NCBI RefSeq assembly: GCF_018138715.1
Contig: NZ_JAGSHX010000002.1
Span: 1-64,000, forward strand
Direction of reading: 5' to 3'
DNA from: Streptomyces asiaticus
GTDB taxonomy: Bacteria; Actinomycetota; Actinomycetes; Streptomycetales; Streptomycetaceae
Length of the DNA stretch: 64,000 bases
The notes below the pieces were generated by a model. That model was not told the origin of the DNA and made no database searches. It saw nothing but the letters and a program-made list of their open reading frames with translations. Below, one piece after another: positions 43,589-53,419 of this stretch; position 1 is the first letter of the stretch, and the number at the start of each line of letters is the position of its first letter. The position numbers and the translations under genes are program-made.

Positions 43589-44393
43589 ATGACCGGCACG
43601 CCCCTGCACTCCCGCACCATCCCCCTGATCCGCTTGCCCGGTCCGGACGAGCCCTGCGACTTCACCGTCGCCCCGGACCGGGTCGACTTGTGGTTGGTCC
43701 ACCGGCCCGCTGGTGCCGGCGCCGATGCCCTGGCCCGTACCGAGCTCGACGACCGCGAACGGGCCCGGGCCGACGCCTTCATCCGCTCCTCCAACGCGCT
43801 GCTCTACACCGCGGCGCACGTTGCGCTGCGCCGACTGATCGCGGGCTATACCGCCGGGCGGCCCGAGGAAGTGCGGTTCATGCGGGAGTCGTGCCCGGGC
43901 TGCGGGGAGACACACGGCCGGCCGGCGGTCGCTCCGCCGCCCCCGCCGCTGCACTTCTCGCTTTCGCACAGCGGAGGAGTGGCACTGATCGGAGTGGCCG
44001 ACCGGCCCCTCGGCGTCGACGTGGAAAGGCTGCCCGGCGACGAAACCGTGGACCTCTGCTCCGGAGCCCTGCACCCCGACGAGCAGGCGGAACTCGGCGA
44101 GGTACCGGCCGGAGAGGCGCGTCGGGAGCTGTTCGGCCGGATCTGGACCCGCAAGGAGGCCTACCTCAAGGGCCTGGGGACAGGACTGGGCCGCTCGCCC
44201 GCCGAGGACTACCTGGGGGCCGACACAGGCCGGCACCCGAACGGGCTGGACGATGGTCGGCATCCCCTGCGATGCCACCCATGCCGCGTCGGCCGCCGTA
44301 TGGGGCACGCCCCCGGCCGTCGCCGAGGTGCGCCGGTTGCCCGGCCTGTGGCTGACGGAGGGCTGGCCGCCCGAGGGCGCGGCCGCGGCCTGA
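43589..44393 (+). CDS. 4'-phosphopantetheinyl transferase, apparent frameshift
   Basis: ATG 43589. Sfp-type signatures: RPLGVDVERLP and FGRIWTRKEAYLKGLGTGLG (W.xKEAxxK). The frame is continuous to HPNG near 44243, then the natural C-terminus (TMVGIPCDATHAASAAVWGT, GLWLTEGWPPEG) continues in another frame to a TGA at 44393. One extra G in the GGG at 44243-44245 explains it. Left uncorrected, the frame runs to 44608 through the carboxylase start. It would activate the ACP. The equivalent in the jadomycin cluster is JadM. Confidence 0.75.
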
Positions 44394-44472
44394 TCCAGCC
44401 GCCCCGGCCCCGCTCCGATGCTCCGTCCTGGGCGTACTGCCGACCGACACACCGAATCCTGGAGGCGTACCT

Positions 44473-46053
44473 ATGCCCACAGCACAGGACACGACCGCGA
44501 CGGCGGACACCATCCACCGCCGCGTCGACACGCTCCACGAGATCAAGGAAACGGCCCGTGCCGGGGACCCCGGAGCCACCCGGCGCCAGCACGCCAAGGG
44601 CAAGCTGACCTCGTACGAACGCATTGCCCTGCTTCTCGACAAGGGCTCCTTCACCGAGGTGGAGGGGTTGCGTCGACACCGCGCGACCGGATTCGGGCTG
44701 GAGGCGAAGAAGCCGGCCGGCGACGGTGTCGTCACCGGGTGGGGCACCGTGCACGGCCGGAGCGTGTTCGTCTACGCCCACGACTTCCGTATCTTCGGCG
44801 GTGCGCTCGGCGAGGCCCACGCCGCGAAGATCCACAAGGTGATGGACCTGGCGGAGGCAGCCGGCGTCCCGCTGGTCTCACTCAACGACGGGGCCGGCGC
44901 CCGTATCCAGGAAGGCGTCACTGCGCTCGCCGGGTACGGCGGCATCTTCCGGCGCAACACGCGGGCCTCAGGGGTGATCCCGCAGATCTCGGTGATGCTC
45001 GGCCCGTGCGCGGGCGGCGCGGCGTACTCACCGGCCCTCACCGATTTCGTGTTCATGGTCCGCGAGACCTCACAGATGTTCATCACCGGCCCGGACGTCG
45101 TCAAGGCGGTGACCGGTGAGGAGATCACCCAGAACGGCCTCGGCGGCGCCGACGTGCACGCGGCCGTGTCGGGCGTCTCGCACTTCGCATACGACTCCGA
45201 GGAGGAGTGCATAGAGGACGTGCGCCACCTGCTGTCGCTGCTGCCGTCGAACAACCGCGAGCTGGCCCCGGTCGAGAAGTCCGGGGACCCGGCCGAGCGG
45301 CTGAACGACCGGCTGCTGGACATCGTCCCAGTACAGACCGGGCAGGCGTACGACATCCGCGCCGTGATCGAGGAGATCGTCGACGACGGCGACCACTTCG
45401 AGGTTCATTCCGCCTGGGCTCCGAACCTGGTGTGCGCACTGGCCCGGCTGGACGGGCACGTGGTCGGCATCGTCGCCAACAATCCGTCGGCGTTCGCGGG
45501 AGTGCTGGACATCGAGGCGTCCGAGAAGGGCGCCCGGTTCGTGCAGTTCTGCGACGCGTTCAGCATCCCGCTGGTGACGCTGGTGGACGTGCCGGGCTTC
45601 CTGCCGGGCGTGGACCAGGAACACAACGGCATCATCCGGCGCGGTGCGAAGCTGCTGTACGCGTACTGCAACGCGACCGTGCCCCGTATCTCGCTGGTGC
45701 TGCGCAAGGCGTACGGCGGCGCGTACATCGTGATGGACTCCCGGTCGATCGGCGCGGACCTGGCGCTGGCCTGGCCGACCAACGAGATCGCGGTCATGGG
45801 CGCGGAGGGCGCGGCGAACGTCGTGTTCCGCCGGGAGATCAACGCTGCCCCCGACCCCGAGGCGGTCCGGGCGCAGCGCATCGCGGAGTACCGGGAGCAG
45901 CTCATGCACCCGTACTACGCGGCCGAGCGGGGCTTGGTCGACGACGTCATCGATCCGCGGGCGACACGCTCGGTGCTGATCCGGTCGCTGGCGATGCTGC
46001 GGGCCAAGCACGCCGACCTGCCCACGCGCAAACATGGCAACCCGCCGCAGTGA
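44473..46053 (+). CDS. Acyl-CoA carboxylase beta subunit (carboxyltransferase)
   Basis: 526 aa with the crotonase-like carboxyltransferase halves: SLNDGAGARIQEGVTALAGY, GPCAGGAAYSPALTDF, and VDVPGFLPGVDQEHNGIIRR, KAYGGAYIVMDS. Makes malonyl-CoA or methylmalonyl-CoA for the PKS together with an alpha subunit encoded elsewhere. Followed by its small epsilon subunit. Confidence 0.93.
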   Translation: MPTAQDTTATADTIHRRVDTLHEIKETARAGDPGATRRQHAKGKLTSYERIALLLDKGSFTEVEGLRRHRATGFGLEAKKPAGDGVVTGWGTVHGRSVFVYAHDFRIFGGALGEAHAAKIHKVMDLAEAAGVPLVSLNDGAGARIQEGVTALAGYGGIFRRNTRASGVIPQISVMLGPCAGGAAYSPALTDFVFMVRETSQMFITGPDVVKAVTGEEITQNGLGGADVHAAVSGVSHFAYDSEEECIEDVRHLLSLLPSNNRELAPVEKSGDPAERLNDRLLDIVPVQTGQAYDIRAVIEEIVDDGDHFEVHSAWAPNLVCALARLDGHVVGIVANNPSAFAGVLDIEASEKGARFVQFCDAFSIPLVTLVDVPGFLPGVDQEHNGIIRRGAKLLYAYCNATVPRISLVLRKAYGGAYIVMDSRSIGADLALAWPTNEIAVMGAEGAANVVFRREINAAPDPEAVRAQRIAEYREQLMHPYYAAERGLVDDVIDPRATRSVLIRSLAMLRAKHADLPTRKHGNPPQ

Positions 46054-46125
46054 GAACCAGGTCCGGCCGGTCCGGCAGCAGGCCCTCCCCCGACGCCCGT
46101 GCCGCCCGACAGCGAAGGAGCAGTG

Positions 46126-46389
46126 GTGAACATGACCGACACAACGGCCACGGCGAGTACGTCCGGCATGTCCCAGGTGATCCGCGTGGTGAAGGGGCGC
46201 CCCGACGCCGAGGAACTGGCCGCGCTGACTGCCGTCGTCCTGGCCCGCGCGGCGGCGGCCAGAGCCGAGCGGGCCGGTACGGCGGCCAGGGGGCCGGCGT
46301 CGGCCGGCTGGCGGCGGCCGGAGCGGATCCGCGGGTTCCTCGGCCCACGTACTTGGCGGGACAGCGCCACCACCGCGCCGCGCTCCTGA
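46126..46389 (+). CDS. Acyl-CoA carboxylase epsilon subunit
   Basis: GTG 46126 after AAGGAG. 87 aa; IRVVKGRPDAEELAALTAVV is the conserved epsilon core, followed by an Ala/Arg-rich tail ending in W....R. Typical small stabilising subunit of actinobacterial acyl-CoA carboxylases, 72 bp downstream of the beta gene. Confidence 0.85.
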   Translation: MNMTDTTATASTSGMSQVIRVVKGRPDAEELAALTAVVLARAAAARAERAGTAARGPASAGWRRPERIRGFLGPRTWRDSATTAPRS

Positions 46390-46470
46390 GCCGGTCGAGG
46401 TTCCCCGCCCGCCCTTCTTCCTTCGTCTCTCTTTCGGTTTCTCTCCCCCACTCGTGCGAGGAGCATCCCT

Positions 46471-46518
46471 ATGACGCAGCGCACCGCAGTCCGTACCGGC
46501 CCGGAGGGGGCGGCATGA
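46471..46518 (+). CDS. 15-aa leader peptide before 4,6-dehydratase
   Basis: ATG 46471 with CGAGGAG upstream encodes MTQRTAVRTGPEGAA; its TGA overlaps the dehydratase ATG (ATGA). The arrangement fits translational coupling. It is too short to test further by eye. Confidence 0.4.
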   Translation: MTQRTAVRTGPEGAA

Positions 46519-47525
46519 GACTGCTGGTCACAGGCGGAGCCGGGTTCATCGGCTCGCACTTCGTCCGCACCCTGCTGGGCGGCGGCTACCCGGGGTACGA
46601 GGCGGCCCGGGTCACCGTGGTCGACAAGCTCACCTACGCCGGCAATCGGGACAACCTGCCCCCGGCGCATCCGCGGCTGGAGTTCGTCCAGGGCGACATC
46701 TGCGACGCGGAATTGCTCAGCCGGGTCCTGCCCGGTCACGACGCGGTGGTGCACTTCGCCGCCGAATCGCACGTGGACCGGTCGGTGCGCTCCGCGGCCG
46801 AGTTCGTCCGGACCAACGTGGGGGGCACGCAGGCCCTGCTGGACGCCTGCCTGGCGGCCGGCGTGCGGCGGGTCGTGCACGTCTCCACCGACGAGGTCTA
46901 CGGATCAATCGCCGAAGGCGCCTGGACGGAGGAGTGGCCGCTGCTGCCCAACTCCCCGTACGCCGCGTCCAAGGCCGCGTCCGACCTGATCGCCCACGCC
47001 TACCACCGCACCCACGGACTCAACGTGTCGATCACCCGCTGCTCGAACAACTACGGCCCGTACCAGCACCCGGAGAAGCTGATCCCGCTGTTCGTGACGA
47101 ACCTGCTGGAGGGCGAGCCGGTGCCGTTGTACGGCGACGGGCTCAACGTCCGCGAGTGGCTGCACGTGGACGATCACTGCCGGGCCATCGCCCTGGTGCT
47201 CGACGGAGGGCGACCCGGTGAGGTCTACAACATCGGCGGCGGCAACGGGCAGACCAACCGGGCCGTGACCGAGCGGCTGCTCGCCTTGTGCGGCGCCGAC
47301 CGGTCCCAGGTGCGCCAGGTGGCCGACCGCAAGGGCCACGACCAGCGCTACGCCCTGGACGACACCAAGATCCGCGACGAACTCGGCTACGCCCCGCGCG
47401 TCCCCTTCGCGCAGGGGCTCGCCGACGTCGTCGCCTGGTACCGCGACAACCCCAACTGGTGGAAGGCCGCCAAGCACCGCGGCGCCCGGTCCGTCCGCAC
47501 GCACGAGGAAGGCAGCGCGTCATGA
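46515..47525 (+). CDS. dTDP-glucose 4,6-dehydratase
   Basis: 336 aa. NAD motif TGGAGFIGSHF at the N-terminus, HFAAESHVDRS, the catalytic HVSTDEVYGS and Tyr-Lys in SPYAASKAASDLI, and the RmlB signature SNNYGPYQHPEKLIPLFV. Second step of deoxysugar synthesis. Its stop overlaps the next start by 4 bp. Confidence 0.95.
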   Translation: MRLLVTGGAGFIGSHFVRTLLGGGYPGYEAARVTVVDKLTYAGNRDNLPPAHPRLEFVQGDICDAELLSRVLPGHDAVVHFAAESHVDRSVRSAAEFVRTNVGGTQALLDACLAAGVRRVVHVSTDEVYGSIAEGAWTEEWPLLPNSPYAASKAASDLIAHAYHRTHGLNVSITRCSNNYGPYQHPEKLIPLFVTNLLEGEPVPLYGDGLNVREWLHVDDHCRAIALVLDGGRPGEVYNIGGGNGQTNRAVTERLLALCGADRSQVRQVADRKGHDQRYALDDTKIRDELGYAPRVPFAQGLADVVAWYRDNPNWWKAAKHRGARSVRTHEEGSAS

Positions 47526-48826
47526 ACACCCATAAGGGACTGATTCTCGACGAGACCGTCAAGTACCACCAGGATCTCCAGGAGGAGCGTCCCTTCGTGC
47601 CCGGGACGACGGAGATATGGCCGGCCGGGGCGGTGCTCGACGAGGCGGACCGCGCAGCTCTTGTCGAAGCGGCGGTGGACATGCGCATCGCCGCCGGACC
47701 CAGCTCGCGCACCTTCGAGTCGCGATTCGCCCGCAAGCTCGGACACCGCAAGGCGCATCTGACCAATTCGGGCTCCTCCGCCAATCTGCTGGCGCTGAGC
47801 GCCTTCACCTCGCATCTGCTGGAGGACCGCCGGCTGCTGCCGGGCGACGAGGTGATCACCGTCGCGGCGGGCTTCCCCACCACGGTCAACCCGATCATTC
47901 AGAACGGGCTGATCCCGGTCTTCATCGACGTGGAGCTGGGCACGTACAACACGACAGCGGCCCGGGCCACCGCGGCCATCGGCCCCAGGACGCGGGCCAT
48001 CATGATCGCGCATGCGCTGGGCAACCCCTTCGAGGTGGCCGAGATCGCGCAGCTGGCCGAGGAGCACGACCTCTATCTGATCGAGGACAACTGCGACGCG
48101 GTCGGATCCACCTACGACGGCAAGCTCACCGGCTCCTTCGGCGACATCGCCACGGTCAGCTTCTATCCCGCCCACCATCTCTCCATGGGCGAGGGCGGCT
48201 GCGTGCTCACCTCGAACCTGGCGCTGGCCCGGATTGTGGAATCACTGCGTGACTGGGGCCGGGACTGCTGGTGCGAGCCGGGCGAGACCAACAAGTGCCT
48301 CAAGCGGTTCAAATACCAGATGGGTACGCTCCCCGAGGGCTACGACCACAAGTACATCTTCAGTCACATCGGCTACAACCTGAAGGCCACCGACATCCAG
48401 GCCGCGCTGGGCCTGTCCCAGCTCGACAAGCTGGACCGCTTCTGCGAGGCCAGGCGCCGCAACTGGAAACGGCTGCGCGAGGGCCTGGACGGGGTGCCCC
48501 ATCTGGTGCTGCCCGAGGCGACCGTGCGCAGCGATCCGAGCTGGTTCGGCTTCGCGCTCACCGTCGACCCCGACGCCCCGTTCACCCGGGCCGCCCTGGT
48601 GGACTTCCTGGAAGGGCGCAAGATCGGCACCCGGCGGCTGTTCGCCGGCAACCTGACCCGCCACCCGGCCTACCTCAACCGCCCCTACCGAGTGGTCGGA
48701 GAGCTGACCAACAGCGACATCATCACCGACCAGACCTTCTGGATCGGGGTCTACCCGGCGCTGACCGAGGAGATGCTCGACTACGTGATCGCCTCGGTGA
48801 AGGAGTTCGTGGGGGCCGGCTCATGA
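47522..48826 (+). CDS. NDP-4-keto-6-deoxyhexose 3-dehydratase (SpnQ/UrdQ/RfbH type)
   Basis: 434 aa of the DegT/aminotransferase fold. The PLP-Lys position is replaced by His in SFYPAHHLSMGEGG, the mark of the dehydratase subgroup. An iron-sulfur ligand set is visible as DCWCEPGETNKC with a further Cys in EDNCDAVGS. Such PMP/[2Fe-2S] enzymes remove the C-3 hydroxyl, giving 3-deoxy sugars. With the following 2,3-dehydratase it implies a 2,3,6-trideoxyhexose. Overlaps both neighbours by 4 bp. Confidence 0.9.
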   Translation: MNTHKGLILDETVKYHQDLQEERPFVPGTTEIWPAGAVLDEADRAALVEAAVDMRIAAGPSSRTFESRFARKLGHRKAHLTNSGSSANLLALSAFTSHLLEDRRLLPGDEVITVAAGFPTTVNPIIQNGLIPVFIDVELGTYNTTAARATAAIGPRTRAIMIAHALGNPFEVAEIAQLAEEHDLYLIEDNCDAVGSTYDGKLTGSFGDIATVSFYPAHHLSMGEGGCVLTSNLALARIVESLRDWGRDCWCEPGETNKCLKRFKYQMGTLPEGYDHKYIFSHIGYNLKATDIQAALGLSQLDKLDRFCEARRRNWKRLREGLDGVPHLVLPEATVRSDPSWFGFALTVDPDAPFTRAALVDFLEGRKIGTRRLFAGNLTRHPAYLNRPYRVVGELTNSDIITDQTFWIGVYPALTEEMLDYVIASVKEFVGAGS

Positions 48827-50259
48827 GCCGCGCCGCCTCCTTCACCGCCGCCGGCCCCGCCGATCCCGTCGGCTCCGCCGGTCCTGCCGCACCGTTCTGG
48901 CTGCGCGCAGCGCTCGACAGGGACCTCCCGCACCGCTTCGCGCGCTCGGCGACCGCGGCCGAGGGCGCCCATCTGCGCACCGAGGAGGTCCCCGGCTGGC
49001 TCGATGGGCGCCGCGCGGCCCACCGCTTCCAGGTCGACCGCATCCCGTTCGCGCAGCTGGACGGCTGGTCCTTCCAGGAAGGCACCGGCAACCTGGTCCA
49101 CCGCAGCGGGCGGTTCTTCACCGTCGAGGGGCTGCGGGTGACGACCACCCACGGTCCTCACCGCCAGTGGCACCAGCCCATCATCAATCAGACCGAGATC
49201 GGCATCCTCGGGATCCTCGTCAAGGAGTTCGACGGCGTGCCGCACCTGCTGATGCAGGCCAAAATGGAGCCGGGCAACCCGAACCTGCTCCAGCTCTCCC
49301 CCACCGTCCAGGCCACTCGCAGCAACTACACCAAGGCCCACCGGGGCGCGGACGTGCGGTACCTCGACTACTTCACCGACCGCTCCCGCGGCCGGGTGCT
49401 GGCGGACGTGCTGCAGTCCGAGCACGGGTCCTGGTTCTACCGCAAGAGCAACCGCAACATGATCGTCGAAGCGCTCGATGAGGTCCCGCCGCACGAGGAC
49501 TTCTGCTGGTTGACGCTCGGTCAGGTGGCTGAGCTGCTGCACCGTGACAACGTGATCAACATGGATGCGCGGACCGTGCTGGCCTGCGCCCCGTTCGCCG
49601 ACGCCGAGGGCGTCGCGATGCACTCCGACACCGAGCTGCTCTCCTGGTTCACCTCCGAGCGGACGCGGCACGACGTGCAGGCGGAACGGATCCCGTTGAA
49701 CCAAGTCCCCGGCTGGGAGCGAGGCGAGCGGTCCATCGATCACGAGGACGGCCGGTACTTCAGCGTGGTCAGCGTGTCGGTGCACGCCGGCAACCGGGAG
49801 GTGACCGGCTGGACCCAGCCCCTGTTCGAGCCCAGAGGGCTCGGCGTGACCGCGTTTCTGACCCGGCGCATCGGCGGCGTCCCGCACCTGCTCGCGCACG
49901 CCCGGGTGGAGGGTGGGTTCGCCGACACGGTGGAGCTGGGGCCAACGGTGCAGTGCACTCCGTCGAACCACGAACACCTGACGGCACGTCCTCCGTTCCT
50001 GGACGCGGTGCTGAGCGCCGACCCGTCGCGCATCCGGTACGAGGCACTGCACTCGGAGGAGGGTGGCCGGTTCCTGAACGCGGAGAGCCGCTACCTCTTC
50101 GTCGAGGCCGACGAGACGGACGCGCCGCTTCAGGCTCCACCGGGCTATCTGTGGGTCACCCCGCTCCAGCTCAGCCGGCTGGTGCGGCACAACCACTACC
50201 TCAACGTGCAGGCGCGCACTCTGCTGTCCTGCCTGACCTCGGGAGCGGTCCGGCTCTGA
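48823..50259 (+). CDS. NDP-hexose 2,3-dehydratase
   Basis: 478 aa. Two homologous halves, each with FFTVEGLRVTTT or YFSVVSVSVHAG, the repeated W.QP segment (RQWHQPIINQTEIGILGILV; GWTQPLFEPRGLGVTAFL) and LSPTVQATRSNY or LGPTVQCTPSNH. This is the pattern of the TylX3/UrdS/GraOrf27 family that begins 2-deoxygenation. The stop shares one base with the next start. Confidence 0.93.
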   Translation: MSRAASFTAAGPADPVGSAGPAAPFWLRAALDRDLPHRFARSATAAEGAHLRTEEVPGWLDGRRAAHRFQVDRIPFAQLDGWSFQEGTGNLVHRSGRFFTVEGLRVTTTHGPHRQWHQPIINQTEIGILGILVKEFDGVPHLLMQAKMEPGNPNLLQLSPTVQATRSNYTKAHRGADVRYLDYFTDRSRGRVLADVLQSEHGSWFYRKSNRNMIVEALDEVPPHEDFCWLTLGQVAELLHRDNVINMDARTVLACAPFADAEGVAMHSDTELLSWFTSERTRHDVQAERIPLNQVPGWERGERSIDHEDGRYFSVVSVSVHAGNREVTGWTQPLFEPRGLGVTAFLTRRIGGVPHLLAHARVEGGFADTVELGPTVQCTPSNHEHLTARPPFLDAVLSADPSRIRYEALHSEEGGRFLNAESRYLFVEADETDAPLQAPPGYLWVTPLQLSRLVRHNHYLNVQARTLLSCLTSGAVRL

Positions 50260-51224
50260 TGGAACCGTTGCGCATCGGCGTGCTCGGCTGCGCCGGCATC
50301 GCCCGCCGCCGGATGCTGCCGGCCTTCCGTGCCTGCCCCGGCACGGAACTCGTCGCGGTCGCCTCCCGGAATCACCGGCGGGCCCGTGAGACGGCCTCGG
50401 AAGCAGGCTGCGAGGCCGTGCACGGGTACGCGGAGCTGCTGTCCCGACCGGACGTCGACGCCGTGTACGTTCCGCTGCCCGCGGCACTGCACGAGCGGTG
50501 GATACGGGCGGCGCTGGAGGCCGGTAAACACGTGCTGGGAGAGAAGCCGCTCACCACCGACCCGGCGGCGACCACCGGGCTGGCCGAGCTGGCCGCCGCC
50601 TCGGGGCTGGCCCTGCGGGAGAACGTGATGTTCGTCCACCACGCCCAGCACGCCGCGGTGCGGCATCTGGTCGCGGACGGGGCGATCGGCGAGGTCCGGG
50701 CCTTCCGCGCCGCGTTCACGGTGCCCCGGCTGCCGAACGGCGACATCCGGTACGACCCGGAGCTGGGCGGCGGCGCCCTGTGGGACACCGGCGTCTATCC
50801 GGTCCGGGCCGCCCTGCACTTCCTGGGCGAGGATCTGGAAGTCGTCGGCGCCACCCTCACGCGCGGCGGCCCCGGCCTGGCCGTGGACACGGCAGGCGCC
50901 ACCCTGCTCCGGGACGCCGCTGGAGCGGGCGCCCATCTGACCTTCGGGCTCGAGCACGCCTATCGGTCGGAGTACGAGATCTGGGGCAGCACGGGCGCCC
51001 TCATGGTCGACCGGGCGTTCACGCCGCCTGCCGGGATGCCGCCACGGGTCCGGCTGCAGCGCGGGGACGAGGTCACGGACCTCGACCTGCCGGCGGACGA
51101 CCAAGTGCTGCGCGCGGTCGCCTACTTCGCCGATGCCGCTCGTACGGGCGCCGCCCTGGAACCCGCGGCGCTACACCAAGCGGACCTGCTGGACCGGATA
51201 CGCAGAAGCGCCTGCGTCCGCTGA
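50259..51224 (+). CDS. NDP-hexose 3-ketoreductase (Gfo/Idh/MocA family)
   Basis: 321 aa. NADP motif GVLGCAGIARRRM, then VYVPLPAALHERW and GKHVLGEKPLTTD with the catalytic EKP, and GGALWDTGVYPV. Reduces the 3-keto intermediate made by the 2,3-dehydratase, completing C-2 deoxygenation. Last of the four coupled sugar genes. Confidence 0.9.
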   Translation: MEPLRIGVLGCAGIARRRMLPAFRACPGTELVAVASRNHRRARETASEAGCEAVHGYAELLSRPDVDAVYVPLPAALHERWIRAALEAGKHVLGEKPLTTDPAATTGLAELAAASGLALRENVMFVHHAQHAAVRHLVADGAIGEVRAFRAAFTVPRLPNGDIRYDPELGGGALWDTGVYPVRAALHFLGEDLEVVGATLTRGGPGLAVDTAGATLLRDAAGAGAHLTFGLEHAYRSEYEIWGSTGALMVDRAFTPPAGMPPRVRLQRGDEVTDLDLPADDQVLRAVAYFADAARTGAALEPAALHQADLLDRIRRSACVR

Positions 51225-51465
51225 GGGCCGCGCCGTCGCCGCCCCGCACGGCAGCTGTATGAGCGCCGACCACTTGTACCGCGGCCGGAGCACCGCACAT
51301 TCCTGACGAAGGTAGACGTCGACCTGACATGCAGATGGTTGCGCCCGGAATCCACTCACTGGAGACTCGAGTACATCGCGAGCGCAATTCTGCGCTCCGT
51401 TCCACATTCCGCGACAGGTGCCGTGACAGAAGAACTCTGCCTGTTTCTGACGAGGAGCAATCTCC

Positions 51466-52287
51466 GTGCGATTCAATCTCATCGGCCCCTTCGAGATCGT
51501 GACCGACGACGGCAGGATCCACCATCCCGGCACCCCGAAGGTCTGCCAGACCCTGGCATTGCTGCTCACCCGGCCGAACGAGATCATCACGGCCGAGTCA
51601 CTCATCCAGGAACTGTGGGGGGAGCGCCCCCCGCGCAGCGCCCTCACCACCCTGCAGACCTACATCTACCACGCGCGCCGGATGTTCGTGAACGAGCGAC
51701 TGATCGACCCCGACCGTTCCCTGATCGTCACCAGCCCGCCCGGGTACGCGATCCAGGTGGACAACGACAAGGTCGACATCCAGGTCTTTGAGCACCTGGT
51801 CAACCACGCCCGCACGCTGCTCGCGGACGGCGACGCGACGTCGGCGCTGCGGACCGCCGAGCGGGCGCTGGAGCTGTGGCGCGGACCGGCCCTGGCAAAC
51901 TTTCCCGTGGGCGACGTGCTCACCGGTCACCTGGCGCACCTGGACGAGCTGCACATCCGAGCCTACGAGATCCGTATCGAGGCCAAGGACCGGCTCGGCC
52001 AGCACCGGGAGTCCATAGCGGAGCTGCGCCGGCTGATCAACGACTACCCGCTCAACGAGTGGTTTCACAGCCGGTTGATCGCCGCCCTCGGTACGACCGG
52101 CCGCCGGGCCGAGGCCCTCCAAGCCTACCAGAACGTGCGTCGGCTGCTCGCCGACGAGCTGGGCCTGGAGCCCTCGCTCGAACTCAAGCGGCTCCATCTG
52201 CGGCTGTTGAACCCGGAGCCGGGCGAAAGCGCCTCATGGGCGCCGCAGCCGGCGCACCGCGATCTCGTCGAGGCGAAGTCCGCCTGA
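51466..52287 (+). CDS. SARP-family cluster activator (273 aa)
   Basis: GTG 51466 after AGGAG. An OmpR-type winged helix (FNLIGPFEIVTDDGRIHHPG, LIQELWGERPPRSALTTLQT) is followed by a bacterial activation domain (YPLNEWFHSRLIAALGTTGR, LLADELGLEPSLELKRLH). Size and layout match pathway activators such as ActII-ORF4. Likely activates this cluster through heptamer repeats such as those at 56314 and 57391. Confidence 0.92.
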   Translation: MRFNLIGPFEIVTDDGRIHHPGTPKVCQTLALLLTRPNEIITAESLIQELWGERPPRSALTTLQTYIYHARRMFVNERLIDPDRSLIVTSPPGYAIQVDNDKVDIQVFEHLVNHARTLLADGDATSALRTAERALELWRGPALANFPVGDVLTGHLAHLDELHIRAYEIRIEAKDRLGQHRESIAELRRLINDYPLNEWFHSRLIAALGTTGRRAEALQAYQNVRRLLADELGLEPSLELKRLHLRLLNPEPGESASWAPQPAHRDLVEAKSA

Positions 52288-52379
52288 AGGCACCGGAAGG
52301 GCACAGAGCAACAGCCTTTCTCTGTCTTTCCTTGAATCATTTCTTCTGCGCTGTCGCCGCGGAACAAGGTGCGCTTCCC

Positions 52380-52420
52380 AAGACGGCCCGTTGGGAATTT
52401 CCATCCCGACGGGCCGTCTT
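52380..52420. terminator. Bidirectional hairpin terminator
   Basis: AGACGGCCCGT / ACGGGCCGTCT stem around 17 nt, between the convergent SARP and dehydrogenase genes, with T-rich flanks on both sides. Confidence 0.7.
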
Positions 52421-52441
52421 TCCGTCACCCGCTTCCGCTGC

Positions 52442-53419
52442 CTACGCCTCGTTCCGGTCCACGTCGGCGAGTGCGCGCAGAATCGCGGTCTGCTTGGCGT
52501 CACGTACTCGGACCCACTCGGCGTAGGTCCGGGACCCGTACGCGGCCTCGGCCTGCTCGATGAGGGAGTTGACGGTACCCTCGTCCATGGACGGTCGGCC
52601 CAGCTCCTCCCACCCGCGCTCGATGCCCGCGCCCAGGGTGCCGAGCCACTTGCGCAGGCCGCCGTGGCCGCCACCGAGGTGGAAGGCGAGGAAGGGGCCG
52701 ACGGTGGCCCAGCGCAGACCGATGGAGTGAGTGACCACCCGATCCAGTTCCTCCAGGGTGACCACCCCCTCGCGCACCAGATGCACCGACTCGCGCAGCA
52801 GCGCCGACTGCAGACGGTTGGCGGCGAAGGCCAGGATCGGCTTGTGCAGCACGATGGGGACCCGGCTGACGGACTCGAAGAACTGCACCGCCTCGCGGAC
52901 CGCGTCCGGCGAGGTACTCTCGCCGGCCACGACCTCCACCAACGGCACCACGTGCGGCGGATTGAAGGGGTGACCGACCACGAGGCGGGAGGAGTCCGCC
53001 ATCCTCGCACCCATGTCGTCGGGGCTGAGGGTGGACGTGGAGGAGAGGATCAGTGCCCCGGCCGGCGCCGCCTTGCCGATCCGCTCGAACAACTCCTGCT
53101 TGAGCTCCAGGTTCTCCGGCGCGTTCTCGACGATGACGTCGGTGTCGGTGACCGCGCGCTCGAGGTCCGGCTCGAACTCCAGCCGCTCGGCGAAGCCCGC
53201 CGGGTCTGCCGCGCCCTCGGGCAGGTAGGGCGCGAACAGTCCGAGGGCTTCCGCCACGATGGCCGGCGCGTCCGGCCGGCGGCTGTTGACCCGCACCCGC
53301 AGGCCGTGGCCGAGGCACAGGGCGATCCAGCCCAGGCCGATGGTGCCGGCCCCGATGACGGTGACCCTCGGGAGCCCGGTGCCGACGGCTACGGTGTCCT
53401 TCGTGCCGGTGCCGCTCAT
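52442..53419 (-). CDS. 3-hydroxyacyl-CoA dehydrogenase-like ketoreductase (ActVI-1 type)
   Basis: 325 aa starting at ATG 53419, overlapping the luciferase-like gene stop. NAD motif VTVIGAGTIGLGWIALC at residues ~18-34, SSTSTLSPDDMG, GHPFNPPHVVPLVEVV and KPILAFAANRLQSALLRE match the lambda-crystallin/3HCDH family. ActVI-1 of actinorhodin is such an enzyme and reduces the C-3 ketone to form the pyran ring. A fatty-acid-type role is possible, but the cluster position favours polyketide tailoring. Confidence 0.82.
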   Translation of the reverse strand: MSGTGTKDTVAVGTGLPRVTVIGAGTIGLGWIALCLGHGLRVRVNSRRPDAPAIVAEALGLFAPYLPEGAADPAGFAERLEFEPDLERAVTDTDVIVENAPENLELKQELFERIGKAAPAGALILSSTSTLSPDDMGARMADSSRLVVGHPFNPPHVVPLVEVVAGESTSPDAVREAVQFFESVSRVPIVLHKPILAFAANRLQSALLRESVHLVREGVVTLEELDRVVTHSIGLRWATVGPFLAFHLGGGHGGLRKWLGTLGAGIERGWEELGRPSMDEGTVNSLIEQAEAAYGSRTYAEWVRVRDAKQTAILRALADVDRNEA

